Position numbers and translations under genes: made by a program. Positions 9,339-17,718 of a stretch of 64,000 bases of DNA are shown piece after piece. Below the pieces are notes generated by a model. That model did no database searches, was not told where the DNA came from, and saw nothing but the letters and a program-made list of their open reading frames with translations. Numbering within the stretch: the stretch's first letter is position 1; each line of letters starts with the position of its first letter. Source of the DNA: Desulfopila sp. IMCC35008 (GTDB taxonomy: Bacteria; Desulfobacterota; Desulfobulbia; Desulfobulbales; Desulfocapsaceae); NCBI RefSeq assembly GCF_010646885.2, contig NZ_CP050700.1:1619501-1683500 (forward strand). The letters run 5' to 3'.

Positions 9339-10337
9339 TTATCTCATGGCGTCAAGTTCTTTGAAAATCGCCTGAAAAATGCCTGGAGTCATACCTTCCT
9401 GCTCGCCGTAAAGCGGTGCCAAAGCGCTGCGGAAAGCGTCACCGTCCACCTCGTTGAATTTCACGCCGTAGGACTCAAGCTCCTTCACAACACCACCATG
9501 CTGGGACTTGAGGAGTTCTACCATGTGGTTTGCTCCCTTCGTGAACTCCTCCTGGACAATTGCCTGGTATTTCGGTGGAATTGAATCCCAGACTTTGGTG
9601 GAGATATACACGCCACAGGTACCGAGGATGTGGCGGGTGTTAGCAACATTTTTAGTCGGTCCTTCATAAACCTTGGTTCCGATATTGGTGAATTCAGAGC
9701 CTTCGAGCCCATCTACAACACCCTGTTGAACGGCGGAAAGGGTTTCACCCCAAGGCAGTGGAGTTGCAACCGCACCCATGGCGGACAGGGTGTCGATATA
9801 GGACTTTGAGCCGGGGGTTCTGATCTTCATACCTTTGAGGTCGGCGGGAGTGGTGATGACCTTCTGGGTGATCAGGTTCCTGAAACCATAGATATAATCA
9901 AGTGCGAGGATCTTTATACCCTGTTCCTCGGCCTTGGCCTGCATATCTTTGACAAGCTGTGTTTTGGTGAGGGCAACATACTCATCGAAGCTGCGATACA
10001 GCATCGGTGCATAGAGTGCTTTAAAGTCCGGTACATAATCGCCGATGAAAGAAGGATCTTCAACCGAGATGAAATTGGCCCCGCGCACAACCTGCTCAAC
10101 CCCTTCCTTATAGGCGGGAAGCTGTGCCTGGGGGAACGTCTGGATGTTGATTGCTCCACCAGTCTTCTCCAGGATAGACTCTGCAACCATATCCATGGAT
10201 TTGGTGAGTTGCTCTGCCGGACTGAACACGTGGCTTAAGCGCAGTTTCAGTTTGAAGTCGTCGGCTGCCATGCTCTGGGTACCCATGGACAGGATGGCGC
10301 CTGCAAAAAGGACAGAAAAGGTTTTCCTGATGTTCAT
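9339..10337 (-). CDS. dctP: TRAP transporter solute-binding protein, DctP type
   Basis: A 332-residue periplasmic binding protein. The signal peptide spans about residues 1-23 (MNIRKTFSVLFAGAILSMGT, then an AADDF cleavage region). Mature-protein features match DctP: KLRLSHVFSPAEQLTKSM, a LKGMKIRTPGSKSYIDTL block that contains the conserved Arg for carboxylate binding, and WGETLSAVQQGVVDGLEG. It captures the solute in the periplasm and hands it to DctQM. ATG 10337 is chosen because it follows GGAG with proper spacing and starts the signal peptide. The upstream in-frame extension overlaps lacI and looks untranslated. Confidence 0.93.
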   Translation of the reverse strand: MNIRKTFSVLFAGAILSMGTQSMAADDFKLKLRLSHVFSPAEQLTKSMDMVAESILEKTGGAINIQTFPQAQLPAYKEGVEQVVRGANFISVEDPSFIGDYVPDFKALYAPMLYRSFDEYVALTKTQLVKDMQAKAEEQGIKILALDYIYGFRNLITQKVITTPADLKGMKIRTPGSKSYIDTLSAMGAVATPLPWGETLSAVQQGVVDGLEGSEFTNIGTKVYEGPTKNVANTRHILGTCGVYISTKVWDSIPPKYQAIVQEEFTKGANHMVELLKSQHGGVVKELESYGVKFNEVDGDAFRSALAPLYGEQEGMTPGIFQAIFKELDAMR

Positions 10338-10425
10338 ACTGCTCTCCTTGTTGTGTTGTTTTGCTTTTAGGTTGTAGTTGCCGCAACATTTGCAGCAGCC
10401 TGTTTTTCTGGTCTGAATCCGGATG

Positions 10426-11448
10426 TTACTCTTCTTTATGGGTTGTCTCACGGACAGCGGTGGACGATTCCCGTACAACCAGCGCAATATCCATCATGTC
10501 TTGTATTGGTTTTGAAGGTTGTTCTATCTGGCTCAAGAGCAGCTCGGCAGCACGCCGGCCCATCTCATATGCCGGTTGACGGATGGTTGTCAGTGCCGGA
10601 ACCATATAGGAGGCGGTTTGCATATCGTCAAAACCGACAATTGACAATTCCTCGGGCAGGATAAGACCCGTTTCCCTCGCGCCCTTGATCGCTCCGAGAG
10701 CGATATAATCATTGGAACAGAAAACCGCGGTGGGAGGGGAGGGCAGACCAAGTAATTTCTTGATGGAGTCCCGCCCACCCGAGAGGGAGTAGTCAGTCTG
10801 GACCAGCAACTCTTTGTCATAAGAAATTTTGTTGTTTCTGAGGCAGCTCTTATAGCCGTGCCAGCGGTGGTAGCTCCTGTCGGTCATGGAAAAATTGCCA
10901 GCCACCATACCGATACGTTTGTGCCCGAGCGACACCAGGTGTTCGGTGGCAAGATAGCCGCCACGGTAGTTGTCTATCCCGACCGCAGAGAAGGGACCAC
11001 CCTTGACTGTACTGAACAGGAGCACAAAAGGGAATTTTTCGTCAATAAGGGATTTAAGGACATCTCCCTTGAGATTCGTGGTAGTGAGGATGAGTCCGTC
11101 CACCTGGCTCTCGCGAAGAACCTTTACCAGGTTTTCCTCCTGGGAGTACTTGTAGTAAGAGTTACCGAGGATAACCCTGATGTTATTGGCATCTCCATAT
11201 TCCTGGACGCCAAGGGTTGAGTCTGCAAAAACAGGGTTATTGATGGTCGGGATAATGAGGCCGATGGTATTTGACCTTTTGGTAACAAATCCACGGGCGA
11301 GGGCATTATACTTGTAGTTGCACTTCGCCATTGCCAGGTACACTTTCTCCCTGGTCTCTTCACGCACGGAATCCGGGGAATTAATAACCCTCGACACCGT
11401 GGCTGTTGATACTCCCGCAAGTCGTGCAACATCAAGAATTGTACTCAC
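10426..11448 (-). CDS. LacI-family transcriptional regulator of the TRAP operon
   Basis: A 340-residue LacI/GalR regulator. The N-terminal helix-turn-helix and hinge are complete (TILDVARLAGVSTATVSRVI at residues about 3-22), followed by the ligand-binding domain (GLIIPTINNPVFADSTLGVQ; IVGFDDMQTASYMVPALTTI). GTG 11448 is preferred because it follows an AAGGGGAG ribosome-binding site and starts just before the HTH; a TTG at 11463 is the alternative. It precedes dctPQM by 88 bp on the same strand and is divergent from the MBL-fold gene. Two matching palindromes in the divergent region are its likely operators, so it probably autoregulates and controls both directions. Confidence 0.9.
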   Translation of the reverse strand: MSTILDVARLAGVSTATVSRVINSPDSVREETREKVYLAMAKCNYKYNALARGFVTKRSNTIGLIIPTINNPVFADSTLGVQEYGDANNIRVILGNSYYKYSQEENLVKVLRESQVDGLILTTTNLKGDVLKSLIDEKFPFVLLFSTVKGGPFSAVGIDNYRGGYLATEHLVSLGHKRIGMVAGNFSMTDRSYHRWHGYKSCLRNNKISYDKELLVQTDYSLSGGRDSIKKLLGLPSPPTAVFCSNDYIALGAIKGARETGLILPEELSIVGFDDMQTASYMVPALTTIRQPAYEMGRRAAELLLSQIEQPSKPIQDMMDIALVVRESSTAVRETTHKEE

Positions 11449-11461
11449 GAATCTCCCCTTC

Positions 11462-11481
11462 AAATGTAAACGCTTACATTT
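11462..11481. promoter_or_regulatory. LacI-type operator 1
   Basis: A 20-bp near-perfect palindrome with 8-bp arms AAATGTAA/TTACATTT around a central ACGC. The centre is the CG step typical of LacI-family operators. It lies 14 bp upstream of the GTG start of the LacI gene, where it could block that promoter. Its core, AATGTAAACGCTTACATT, is nearly repeated at 11620. Confidence 0.75.
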
Positions 11482-11619
11482 CTATAACAGTGGAGCTTTG
11501 AGCGTGTCAATGAATTTATTGTAGTTGAAATTAATTATTAATATACCGTTAAAATATGATTATTATCGTTTAATGGTTAAGATCTTGATGTGAAAATTTC
11601 TATCAGATATTATTATGGC

Positions 11620-11637
11620 AATGTAAACATATACATT
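11620..11637. promoter_or_regulatory. LacI-type operator 2
   Basis: AATGTAAACATATACATT shares the outer arms and the left half of operator 1 (AATGTAAACGCTTACATT). The centres are about 157 bp apart, close to 15 helical turns, so a repression loop is possible. It lies 18 bp upstream of ATG 11656, which supports that ATG as the start of the divergent gene. Confidence 0.6.
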
Positions 11638-11655
11638 CAAACTTGGGACGCGTGG

Positions 11656-12951
11656 ATGAGGTGCAGTAGAGTAACAAATTTAACTGAGCGGGTACACCGA
11701 ATCGACTGTGGTGGGATGCATGTCGATCTGGTTGCAACCTCAAGTGGCACGGTACGTATCGGGAGCATGCCGGATATAGCAAAATTCCTGGTCGAACACG
11801 GTTTTCGGGAAGAAATCGTGGTTGTACCTGATTGGGAAGTGTCCCTTGCCGGTGACAACCGCACCGGTGAAGAGTTTGTTCTCTGGTTTGCACAAACGAA
11901 GGGCGGTCTGGTAAAGGAGTATGTGGGGCAGAGGCGTAACGTCGAACAGCTCCACTACCACCTTGGCCGTATCTTCCCCTACTTTTTCGACGCAAAACGT
12001 CTTTCGATTGTCAGGAAGAGGTGGCTTGATAATTGGTGCCGGGTAAATATCGCCCAACCGCATTATCGTAAACGGGATCTTGAGGTGCGATGCGACAAGG
12101 GGGAGATCATTGTTTTGGATAAAGGGCGGGTCGTTTATGACAGGTCAGAGTTTACTCCTGTTGGTACTGATGATGATATCGAAGCGTTGCTGGCAACTGT
12201 GCCACGCGATCAGGCACCACGTGATTGTCTGGAAATCACGCCCATCGGCTGTGGTAACGGTTTTAATGGCATAGTGGCCAACACCCTTGTCCGGTTTGAT
12301 AAATATGTTATCTGGATAGATCCGTGCGGCTATCCGGCCCATACCCTCGCAGAGCATGACATCCATTGGGACGACATTACCCACTTTCTGTTTACGCACA
12401 ATCATGAAGACCATATTCAGGGATTCACTGCCTGTCTGCAACGTGCACGAAAGCACCGACGCCGTTTGCGTATTCTCGCGGCAGACAGTGTGTTCCGTCT
12501 TCTTGACAAGGTGTACTCTCCGCTGTTCCCTGACCTGAAAGATCTCGTGGTTGTGCAGTCGTTAGTGCCTGGGATTCCTTTTGAGCTGGGCCCTGTAACA
12601 ATTGAAAGCCGCTGGAATCATCATATCTTGCCATATGGGACAATCGGCCTCAAGATATCAGCGGGGGGCAGGTGTTTCGGCTATTCGGGAGATACCAAAT
12701 ATGATGAGGTGATTAATAATGTCCTCAAACGGGAAGAACTCACTGCCGCATGGTTTGCCCACTGTGATCTTGTGTTTCACGAGATTGAGTTCGATAATCC
12801 GGACAGTGTACATAGCCACTGGAAGCAGGTAGAATTGCTGCAACAGGCAATTCAGGGAAAAGTTCTCGGGTACCATACAGAGTATCTGGAACACAGCCCG
12901 TTTGATCTTGCAGAAGAAGGGGTTCGCTACCTGCTGGATGGTAACGAATAA
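11656..12951 (+). CDS. Metallo-beta-lactamase-fold hydrolase (probable phosphodiesterase)
   Basis: A 431-residue protein. The C-terminal half holds an MBL-fold domain with the zinc motif HNHEDH (HxHxDH), an upstream VIWIDPCGYP strand, a later histidine region (SRWNHHILPYG), GYSGDTKYDE and the final YHTEYLEHS histidines. This resembles RNase Z/cyclic-phosphodiesterase members. The N-terminal half (about 1-190) is not a domain I recognise. The frame opens at GTG 11590, but a LacI-type operator lies within that stretch and its translation is AT-rich, so ATG 11656 with an upstream GGGA is preferred. It precedes a glycerophosphodiesterase gene by 50 bp, and both may process phosphodiesters linked to the LacI/TRAP regulon. 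Confidence 0.72.
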   Translation: MRCSRVTNLTERVHRIDCGGMHVDLVATSSGTVRIGSMPDIAKFLVEHGFREEIVVVPDWEVSLAGDNRTGEEFVLWFAQTKGGLVKEYVGQRRNVEQLHYHLGRIFPYFFDAKRLSIVRKRWLDNWCRVNIAQPHYRKRDLEVRCDKGEIIVLDKGRVVYDRSEFTPVGTDDDIEALLATVPRDQAPRDCLEITPIGCGNGFNGIVANTLVRFDKYVIWIDPCGYPAHTLAEHDIHWDDITHFLFTHNHEDHIQGFTACLQRARKHRRRLRILAADSVFRLLDKVYSPLFPDLKDLVVVQSLVPGIPFELGPVTIESRWNHHILPYGTIGLKISAGGRCFGYSGDTKYDEVINNVLKREELTAAWFAHCDLVFHEIEFDNPDSVHSHWKQVELLQQAIQGKVLGYHTEYLEHSPFDLAEEGVRYLLDGNE

Positions 12952-13001
12952 TTACTAATGTCATTGACTCGTTTATTGATCAGCATTTAAAGGAAGCAGG
13001 G

Positions 13002-13955
13002 ATGGCGGAAGACACAAAGTGTTTACTTATCGGTCACAGGGGGTGCGGGTATCCGGACTATAACCAGAATACCATACGTGCATTCAAAAAAGTTATTGAT
13101 GAAGGAATATCTGCCATTGAATTTGATGTGCAGCTTACAGCCGATAAAAGACCTATCGTTGTTCATAATCTGGACCTGAGCGAGGTGTCTACAGGTTCGG
13201 GACCTGTTTTCAGGACGAACTGGGATGCGATCTCTCAGCTTTATGCAGGAGATCCCGGCAGGGGAAAAGATCGAATTCCTGAATTGCTTGAGGTGCTTGA
13301 GCTTGTCGCTGCACTACCGGCTGACAAAAGAACGGTCATGCATTTGGAGTTGAAAGGGCGGGGGAGCGGCACGCCTTGCGGTGAAATTCTCCGGCAATGG
13401 CTGGATAATGGAAAGCTTAAGGAAAAGGATTTCCTTATCAGCTCTTTTAACTGGCAGGAGTTGAGGGACCTGAAAGAGTATTGTCCGGAACTGCAGATTG
13501 CCGTGCTTTCAGGTGCCATCCTCAGAGATAAATTGTTAGAGAAGCTCCCCTGTGGGCCGGGGAAATTTTATAGAATATTTGCCTACCCGGAAGAAGACTA
13601 TATCCTGCCGAAAGAAAGTAGCTATGAAGAAAACAAAAAGTTGATCGACAAGGCTTATTCAGACACTCGGGAAAAAGAGGTCCTCTATGAGATAGTTCAT
13701 CGCGCATTAAGCGGCGATTTCTATGATGAGAAGTTACTTGATGCTGCCGAAGAAATGGGAGCTGTCGCAGTGAATCTCTGGCATCGCTCTCTCACTGAGG
13801 AGTTCATGAGTAAAGTCCAGCAACGGGGATTTCTCGTCAATATTTTCACCATCAACGATATGAACCTGGTCCAGAAATGGGCGCGTGCAGGGGTTGATGG
13901 TATTTTTACGGATTACTATCGGGATGCCAGAAACGCCCTAGCCCGGATGGTATAG
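13002..13955 (+). CDS. Glycerophosphodiester phosphodiesterase family protein
   Basis: A 317-residue GDPD-domain enzyme with no signal peptide, so probably cytoplasmic. Active-site motifs are visible: GHRGCG (His near residue 11), NQNTIRAF, IEFDVQLTADKRPIVVHN with the Glu/Asp pair and second catalytic His, HLELKG, and the C-terminal FTINDMNLVQKWARAGVDGI. The family hydrolyses glycerophosphodiesters to glycerol 3-phosphate and an alcohol. A segment around residues 185-255 extends the core barrel compared with small GDPDs. It follows the MBL-fold gene in the same direction with an AGGAAGCAGGG ribosome-binding region before ATG 13002. Confidence 0.88.
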   Translation: MAEDTKCLLIGHRGCGYPDYNQNTIRAFKKVIDEGISAIEFDVQLTADKRPIVVHNLDLSEVSTGSGPVFRTNWDAISQLYAGDPGRGKDRIPELLEVLELVAALPADKRTVMHLELKGRGSGTPCGEILRQWLDNGKLKEKDFLISSFNWQELRDLKEYCPELQIAVLSGAILRDKLLEKLPCGPGKFYRIFAYPEEDYILPKESSYEENKKLIDKAYSDTREKEVLYEIVHRALSGDFYDEKLLDAAEEMGAVAVNLWHRSLTEEFMSKVQQRGFLVNIFTINDMNLVQKWARAGVDGIFTDYYRDARNALARMV

Positions 13956-14026
13956 GAAATAAACAATCGTTGGAAGCCGTCACCGCATTTGTTGTGTTAC
14001 CCGTGATTTTTCACGCCTCTAAGAGG

Positions 14027-14176
14027 TTGTCCGGGAATTGCCATTTGGGCTCAGATCGAGGCAATTGCAGAAAATTCAGTACCGCCATATGGTTGATATC
14101 GGAGTCTGCGCTACCTGCGAGCATAAAATTTTCTGCAAATAACGAAGAGATGGGTCAAAAGGGTTTTCTCCGACAC
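14027..14176. repeat. 150-bp palindromic repeat, copy A
   Basis: The two 50-bp ends form an imperfect inverted repeat that aligns without gaps: outer TGTC-G-GAA stretches, and inner arms ending in TTGCAGAAAATT. Internal words AGATCGAGGCA, TTGATAT and AACGAAGA are shared with copy C at 45322. It lies between convergent gene ends (13955 and 14192). It looks like a MITE or REP-like hairpin element with no coding capacity. Confidence 0.6.
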
Positions 14177-14191
14177 GCTCCTGGTTATTGG

Positions 14192-15187
14192 CTAACCAAC
14201 AGTGCCATAAATAATGGAGGAGTCGTTTTTGGCCCTGAACGAGTGGCGTTCAGGGTGGGGAACTCCCGCATCCCGCAGCATGTCACATATCTCCTTTTGA
14301 GAATACGAACGGCCGCCATTGTTAGCCAGTAACATATTGAGTGAAAACAGGGCCGGAAATTCGGGTCCATCTTTGGCGTCATCGAGGATGAAGTCATGAA
14401 TTAAGATCAGGCCCCCTTTTTTCATGGATTCAACGCATTTCCCAATTAACTGTCGGCATTGTTCGAGAGTATTGCTGTGCAGCACATGGGAGAGCCAGGC
14501 GACATCATATGGACCACCTGAAAGAGGGTCTGTCAGGAAGTCTCCGGCTAAAAACTCGATGCGATCAGCGAGATCAAACTTCGATATTGTATTTCGGGCA
14601 AATACCTCGGTTGTGGGTCTGTCAAAAATAACTGCCTCGAGATCCTTGTTTTCCTTGCAAAAATGTATGGCAAATGTGCCAGGTCCGCCTCCCAGGTCAA
14701 GAAGACGATGATAGCCGGACAGGTCTATTTGAGCTGCTATCTGGGGGGCAATTTGCGAAGCCAGGTTAAACATCCCCATGAGAAAGCTTTCCCTTTCAAC
14801 CTCCTGGCCATAGGAGCGCCTGGACACCGGCTCGCCGGTCTGAACTGCGTGACCGAGTTGTGCCCAACCATCAAGCAGATGGTGGTGATGAAGAATGATG
14901 TGTCCCATGTAGTTCTGAGATGATTCAACAAGAAAATTCCCGGATGCCTGACTGTTCTCGTAGGTGTCGTCCTTTTTTATCAATAACCCCATGGCAGAGA
15001 GGGCATCGAGCAGGAGAAGGGTTGCCCTGGTGTCACTCCCAATTTCTGCCGCGAGTTTCGTTCCGGTTAATGGTCCATCGGCAAGTTTTGAATAGATCCG
15101 GAGCCTGACTGAAGCCTGCAAGGTGCAACCGCGCCAGTAGGCGCTGGAGGTACTCAGCAGTTCACCTGGATGCCATATCGTAGCCAT
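14192..15187 (-). CDS. SAM-dependent methyltransferase, O-methyltransferase (Methyltransf_2) type
   Basis: A 331-residue protein with the layout of acetylserotonin/hydroxyneurosporene-type O-methyltransferases. An N-terminal winged-helix dimerisation domain (about 15-85) precedes a Rossmann-like catalytic domain. The SAM motif I is LLDLGGGPGTFAI, followed by VIFDRP, AGDFLTD and a late LIHDFILDD block. It would methylate a small hydroxylated or similar molecule with SAM in the cytoplasm; the substrate is unknown. A good AAGGAGA site precedes ATG 15187. It appears to stand alone, with a membrane-anchored hypothetical gene upstream ending about 70 bp away? That gene ends beyond its promoter at 15260 on the same strand, so a shared transcript is possible. 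Confidence 0.85.
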   Translation of the reverse strand: MATIWHPGELLSTSSAYWRGCTLQASVRLRIYSKLADGPLTGTKLAAEIGSDTRATLLLLDALSAMGLLIKKDDTYENSQASGNFLVESSQNYMGHIILHHHHLLDGWAQLGHAVQTGEPVSRRSYGQEVERESFLMGMFNLASQIAPQIAAQIDLSGYHRLLDLGGGPGTFAIHFCKENKDLEAVIFDRPTTEVFARNTISKFDLADRIEFLAGDFLTDPLSGGPYDVAWLSHVLHSNTLEQCRQLIGKCVESMKKGGLILIHDFILDDAKDGPEFPALFSLNMLLANNGGRSYSQKEICDMLRDAGVPHPERHSFRAKNDSSIIYGTVG

Positions 15188-15259
15188 AGCTGTCTCCTTT
15201 CACATGGAATTTTTATAGGTCTCTCGGTTTATATTCTCTTTTGTAGTGTGCTCGCACCA

Positions 15260-15775
15260 TTACTTCTTTTTTTTCGGTTGGATCTTTTTTCGCTGGGCCC
15301 TTAGTGATTCCGTAAACGAGGCGATATCCCGTATCTTCCAGGCCACTGAGCTGAGGGTACCTTCATCTTCCTGGAAATCTATCTGCAACAGAGGGGTGGA
15401 GGCTGAAATGTCCAGGAAATGAGTCGGATTTACTATGCGCTTTATTTTTTTAAGGGGAATACAAAGTTCTAGCCGAGGGTGCAGGCGGAGAAAAAACAGT
15501 TCATTCTGGGCTAAGACAAGCACACCTTTTGCCCTGATTTGTTTGCCTTGCACCGAATCTATACCGAGATAATGTGCCAGGTTGTCATGGCACACAATAT
15601 CACCGGAGTCATATCGTACGGCGAGTGTTTCCCGGCATTCTCTACGGATTCTACTCATTCTGGTAAGGATGGTGATGAATCCGACCAGTATCGAAACACA
15701 GATAGCAAGACCAATATATAGAGAAAACCTGGTGTAGGATCCATTAAGTGTGATCCCCAGCGCACCTATATCCAT
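15260..15775 (-). CDS. Membrane-anchored hypothetical protein
   Basis: A 171-residue protein that I do not recognise. A single hydrophobic helix (about residues 17-37) follows a short N-terminus. The rest is a soluble region with alternating hydrophobic strands (RAKGVLVLAQNELFFLRL; LELCIPLKKIKRIVN) that suggests a PH-like or GRAM-like beta domain. The C-terminus is strongly basic, ending in four lysines. ATG 15775 is chosen since GAGGG lies six bases upstream; a second ATG at 15781 directly abuts that site. It is likely an inner-membrane protein with a cytoplasmic domain, and it is read in the same direction as the methyltransferase gene. Confidence 0.65.
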   Translation of the reverse strand: MDIGALGITLNGSYTRFSLYIGLAICVSILVGFITILTRMSRIRRECRETLAVRYDSGDIVCHDNLAHYLGIDSVQGKQIRAKGVLVLAQNELFFLRLHPRLELCIPLKKIKRIVNPTHFLDISASTPLLQIDFQEDEGTLSSVAWKIRDIASFTESLRAQRKKIQPKKKK

Positions 15776-16200
15776 AATCATCCCTCACTATTCTGTATTA
15801 TCTTGTCATGAATTATGTTGAAACGGCACTTGCCAGAGGTCTTACCATTGCTTCCGGTATTCAGATCGCAGCAAACGGTACTGATACTACCTGATCACCG
15901 AAGAACTTTCCAGAACCCTTTAATCCTGACAAGTAAAGGTGGAAATGATTAGGGCAGGATAAGATATATCAGGATAGGGCTTTTGATGCAATAATTCTCG
16001 TCCTGACCCTGGAATAGTATTAAGAGACTGCGTTGCAGCTAAATGGTTTTTTCGGGGTTTGAAAGTATCAGGTGCACCAGTGCAAATTTGATATTTGCTG
16101 AGGTCCTCGCGGGGGGAACACCATGCCGCAGCATCCCGAATAAAATCAGGAAGTATATTCTCGTAGGGGAATGGTCTCAGGAGTTATTGTTTGAGTCAAC
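15776..16200. other. Intergenic region, no gene seen
   Basis: About 425 bp upstream of the membrane-anchored hypothetical gene and downstream of the divergent cold-shock-domain gene. I see no convincing reading frame, RNA or terminator here. A 28-codon ATG frame near 15809 lacks a ribosome-binding site and homologue-like features. Confidence 0.5.
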
Positions 16201-16464
16201 TTACGTCATTACTCCGAAAGGAAAATTTTGACCGCCCTGATTCCTGTTCTTTGAGTTCTTGAATTTATTCTGGCCGATGAGTTTGACCTTCTTCGCGGTG
16301 AGTTTCTGCTTATTTATGTGACATTCAAACTCAACAGTTGCACCGACTTTTAAGAATTGACAGTTAGTAAGGTCCGCCTTACTCACCCTGATGTCCGGGC
16401 CATTACCATTATCGAGAAATCCGGTGTCCTTGTCACGGAACCATTTTTTGACTGTTGTTTGCAA
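16201..16464 (-). CDS. Divergent cold-shock-domain protein with TTG start
   Basis: An 87-residue protein whose first 65 residues match the cold-shock fold: TTVKKWFRDKDTGFLDNG aligns with the usual [14 protein letters not shown], and a late VGATVEFECHINKQKLTAKK strand pair completes the barrel. Most aromatic RNA-binding residues of RNP1 and RNP2 are replaced (GFL, DIRVSK), so nucleic-acid binding may be altered. The C-terminal tail is basic and Asn/Gln-rich. TTG 16464 is chosen because AGGTG lies upstream at correct spacing and the cold-shock fold begins there; the longer frame to 16536 adds residues unlike the family. It lies about 200 bp after the basic protein gene on the same strand. Confidence 0.68.
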   Translation of the reverse strand: MQTTVKKWFRDKDTGFLDNGNGPDIRVSKADLTNCQFLKVGATVEFECHINKQKLTAKKVKLIGQNKFKNSKNRNQGGQNFPFGVMT

Positions 16465-16665
16465 AAAAGCACCTATAATTATATGGATGTGATTCGGCCT
16501 GCAAATGCAGGCAGGTATCTGAACAATGGCTTTCATAAGCCGGTTTTTGCTATAATGTGCTGATGTGATAGAAGACTACATTAGTACCGAAGACATGATG
16601 TCAGGCAAATTCGAAATGAATGAGCGCCCTTATCGGACTGAGTTTAATGATAATAAGTTGGGTTG

Positions 16666-16812
16666 CTAATCGTCTTGAGGAGGAGGATTGTCTGCTTCAG
16701 CGGCAGCGTCTTTATTATTTTTTTCGAGCTTCTTCTGCCTTTTTTCCTCTTTCTTTTTTTTCTTTGCCAATTCCTTCTGGCGTTTTTCAAATGAATAGTT
16801 TGTTCTGGCCAA
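16666..16812 (-). CDS. Small highly basic protein (48 aa)
   Basis: A short gene with a TTG start at 16812 and TAG stop at 16666-16668. The product begins MARTNYSFEKRQKELAKKKK and continues as a charged helix rich in Lys, Glu, Arg and Gln, ending in an acidic, proline-containing tail. I recognise this as a small conserved protein of Delta- and other Proteobacteria with the SFEKRQKE-K-K-K-K-EEK-RK pattern; its function is unknown, and RNA binding is only a guess. It lies 39 bp beyond the hairpin that ends the cold-shock gene, so it could be expressed by read-through. Only a weak purine-rich ribosome site (AAGAGAAAGAG) precedes the TTG. Confidence 0.75.
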   Translation of the reverse strand: MARTNYSFEKRQKELAKKKKKEEKRQKKLEKNNKDAAAEADNPPPQDD

Positions 16813-16851
16813 GATTATGCTCTTTCTCTTTACTGCGTGTTTTACTACGAA

Positions 16852-16878
16852 AAAGACCTCGCATAATGCGAGGTCTTT
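16852..16878 (-). terminator. Rho-independent terminator after the cold-shock gene
   Basis: A perfect 12-bp stem (AAAGACCTCGCA and its complement) with a 3-nt loop. On the minus strand it is followed by TTTTTC. It begins 24 bp after the stop of the cold-shock protein gene at 16903. The next gene on the strand starts 40 bp later. Confidence 0.85.
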
Positions 16879-16902
16879 ACAAGGGTCTATATCAAGGTCT
16901 GC

Positions 16903-17103
16903 TTACTGTTGTACAACGTTCTCAGCAGCAGGTCCTTTGGGGCCGTCTACAACATCGAAGGTTACCCGTGCACCTTCTGTGAGGGACTTAAAACCTTCTG
17001 CTTGAATTGCAGAATGATGAACAAATACATCTTTGCCACCATCCATCTCGATAAAACCAAAACCTTTAGCATCGTTAAACCATTTTACTGTGCCTTCAGC
17101 CAT
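16903..17103 (-). CDS. Cold-shock protein, CspA family
   Basis: A 66-residue single-domain cold-shock protein. Both RNA-binding motifs are intact: KGFGFI (RNP1) and DVFVHHSAI (RNP2), and the protein begins [20 protein letters not shown]. It binds single-stranded RNA or DNA in the cytoplasm and acts as an RNA chaperone. ATG 17103 follows an ACAGGAGT ribosome-binding site. A long gene-free region upstream leaves room for the structured 5' leader typical of cspA mRNAs, although I cannot identify a cold box. A strong terminator follows the gene. Confidence 0.95.
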   Translation of the reverse strand: MAEGTVKWFNDAKGFGFIEMDGGKDVFVHHSAIQAEGFKSLTEGARVTFDVVDGPKGPAAENVVQQ

Positions 17104-17718
17104 CGTGAAATACTCCTGTGTACTTTGGTCCCTTGGGAACCGTTTTGTTATAGTGTCGAGGCATCATGTGACACATCGACTTGAAGTCTGAATGTCCAGA
17201 TAAATTAGTTTATCAGTGTACAGACTTTCTTAATGCCGAAATCGAAAAAGGAATCTCTACTGCAAAGGTAAGGGTTTGAGGCCTATGCGGTGGGTATACG
17301 TTTCGGACGTTTGCCTGGTATTATAATGGATAATATAGAAAAAACAAAGCTTATCTAACACAAGTGCAGATTAGTAGTTTGACAAGAAGAATTCTTAAAT
17401 AGATACAGCAAGGATGATTGAACCGAAAATTGAGTCAACCTGTCTTTACTCCCAAGGCCAGTATAGATGCCAAATATTTCACCATTATTTAATTAGTACA
17501 GTGTTTTTAAGTGGTTAGTGAAGTCGTTGTTATTGTATTACTTCAACCAGTTGTTCGATGTGTTACGCCTATAAAATGTTATGCCGGTGGTGTATCCAGA
17601 GACAGGTTAGCCCTGTTATTTTATAATCACTGTACCAATATGGTGCTGGTCGTCGCATGATATCGCTATCAGTTTTTTGGTATATGTAACTAAATCGTGC
17701 AGAATGTTCATAAAAGGT
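17104..17718. other. Gene-free region upstream of the cold-shock gene
   Basis: More than 600 bp with no supported coding frame. The part nearest 17103 must hold the promoter and leader of the cold-shock gene. The rest is AT-rich, with no repeat or RNA I can name up to the inverted repeat starting at 17719. Confidence 0.5.

Noticed and set aside
11590..11655. Longer N-terminus of the MBL-fold protein from GTG 11590
   Set aside because: The stretch contains a LacI-type operator and AT-rich sequence. ATG 11656 is better placed.
14027..14176. Palindromic repeats as CRISPR or tRNA
   Set aside because: There are no regularly spaced identical repeats with unique spacers and no tRNA cloverleaf. The copies are dispersed single hairpins.
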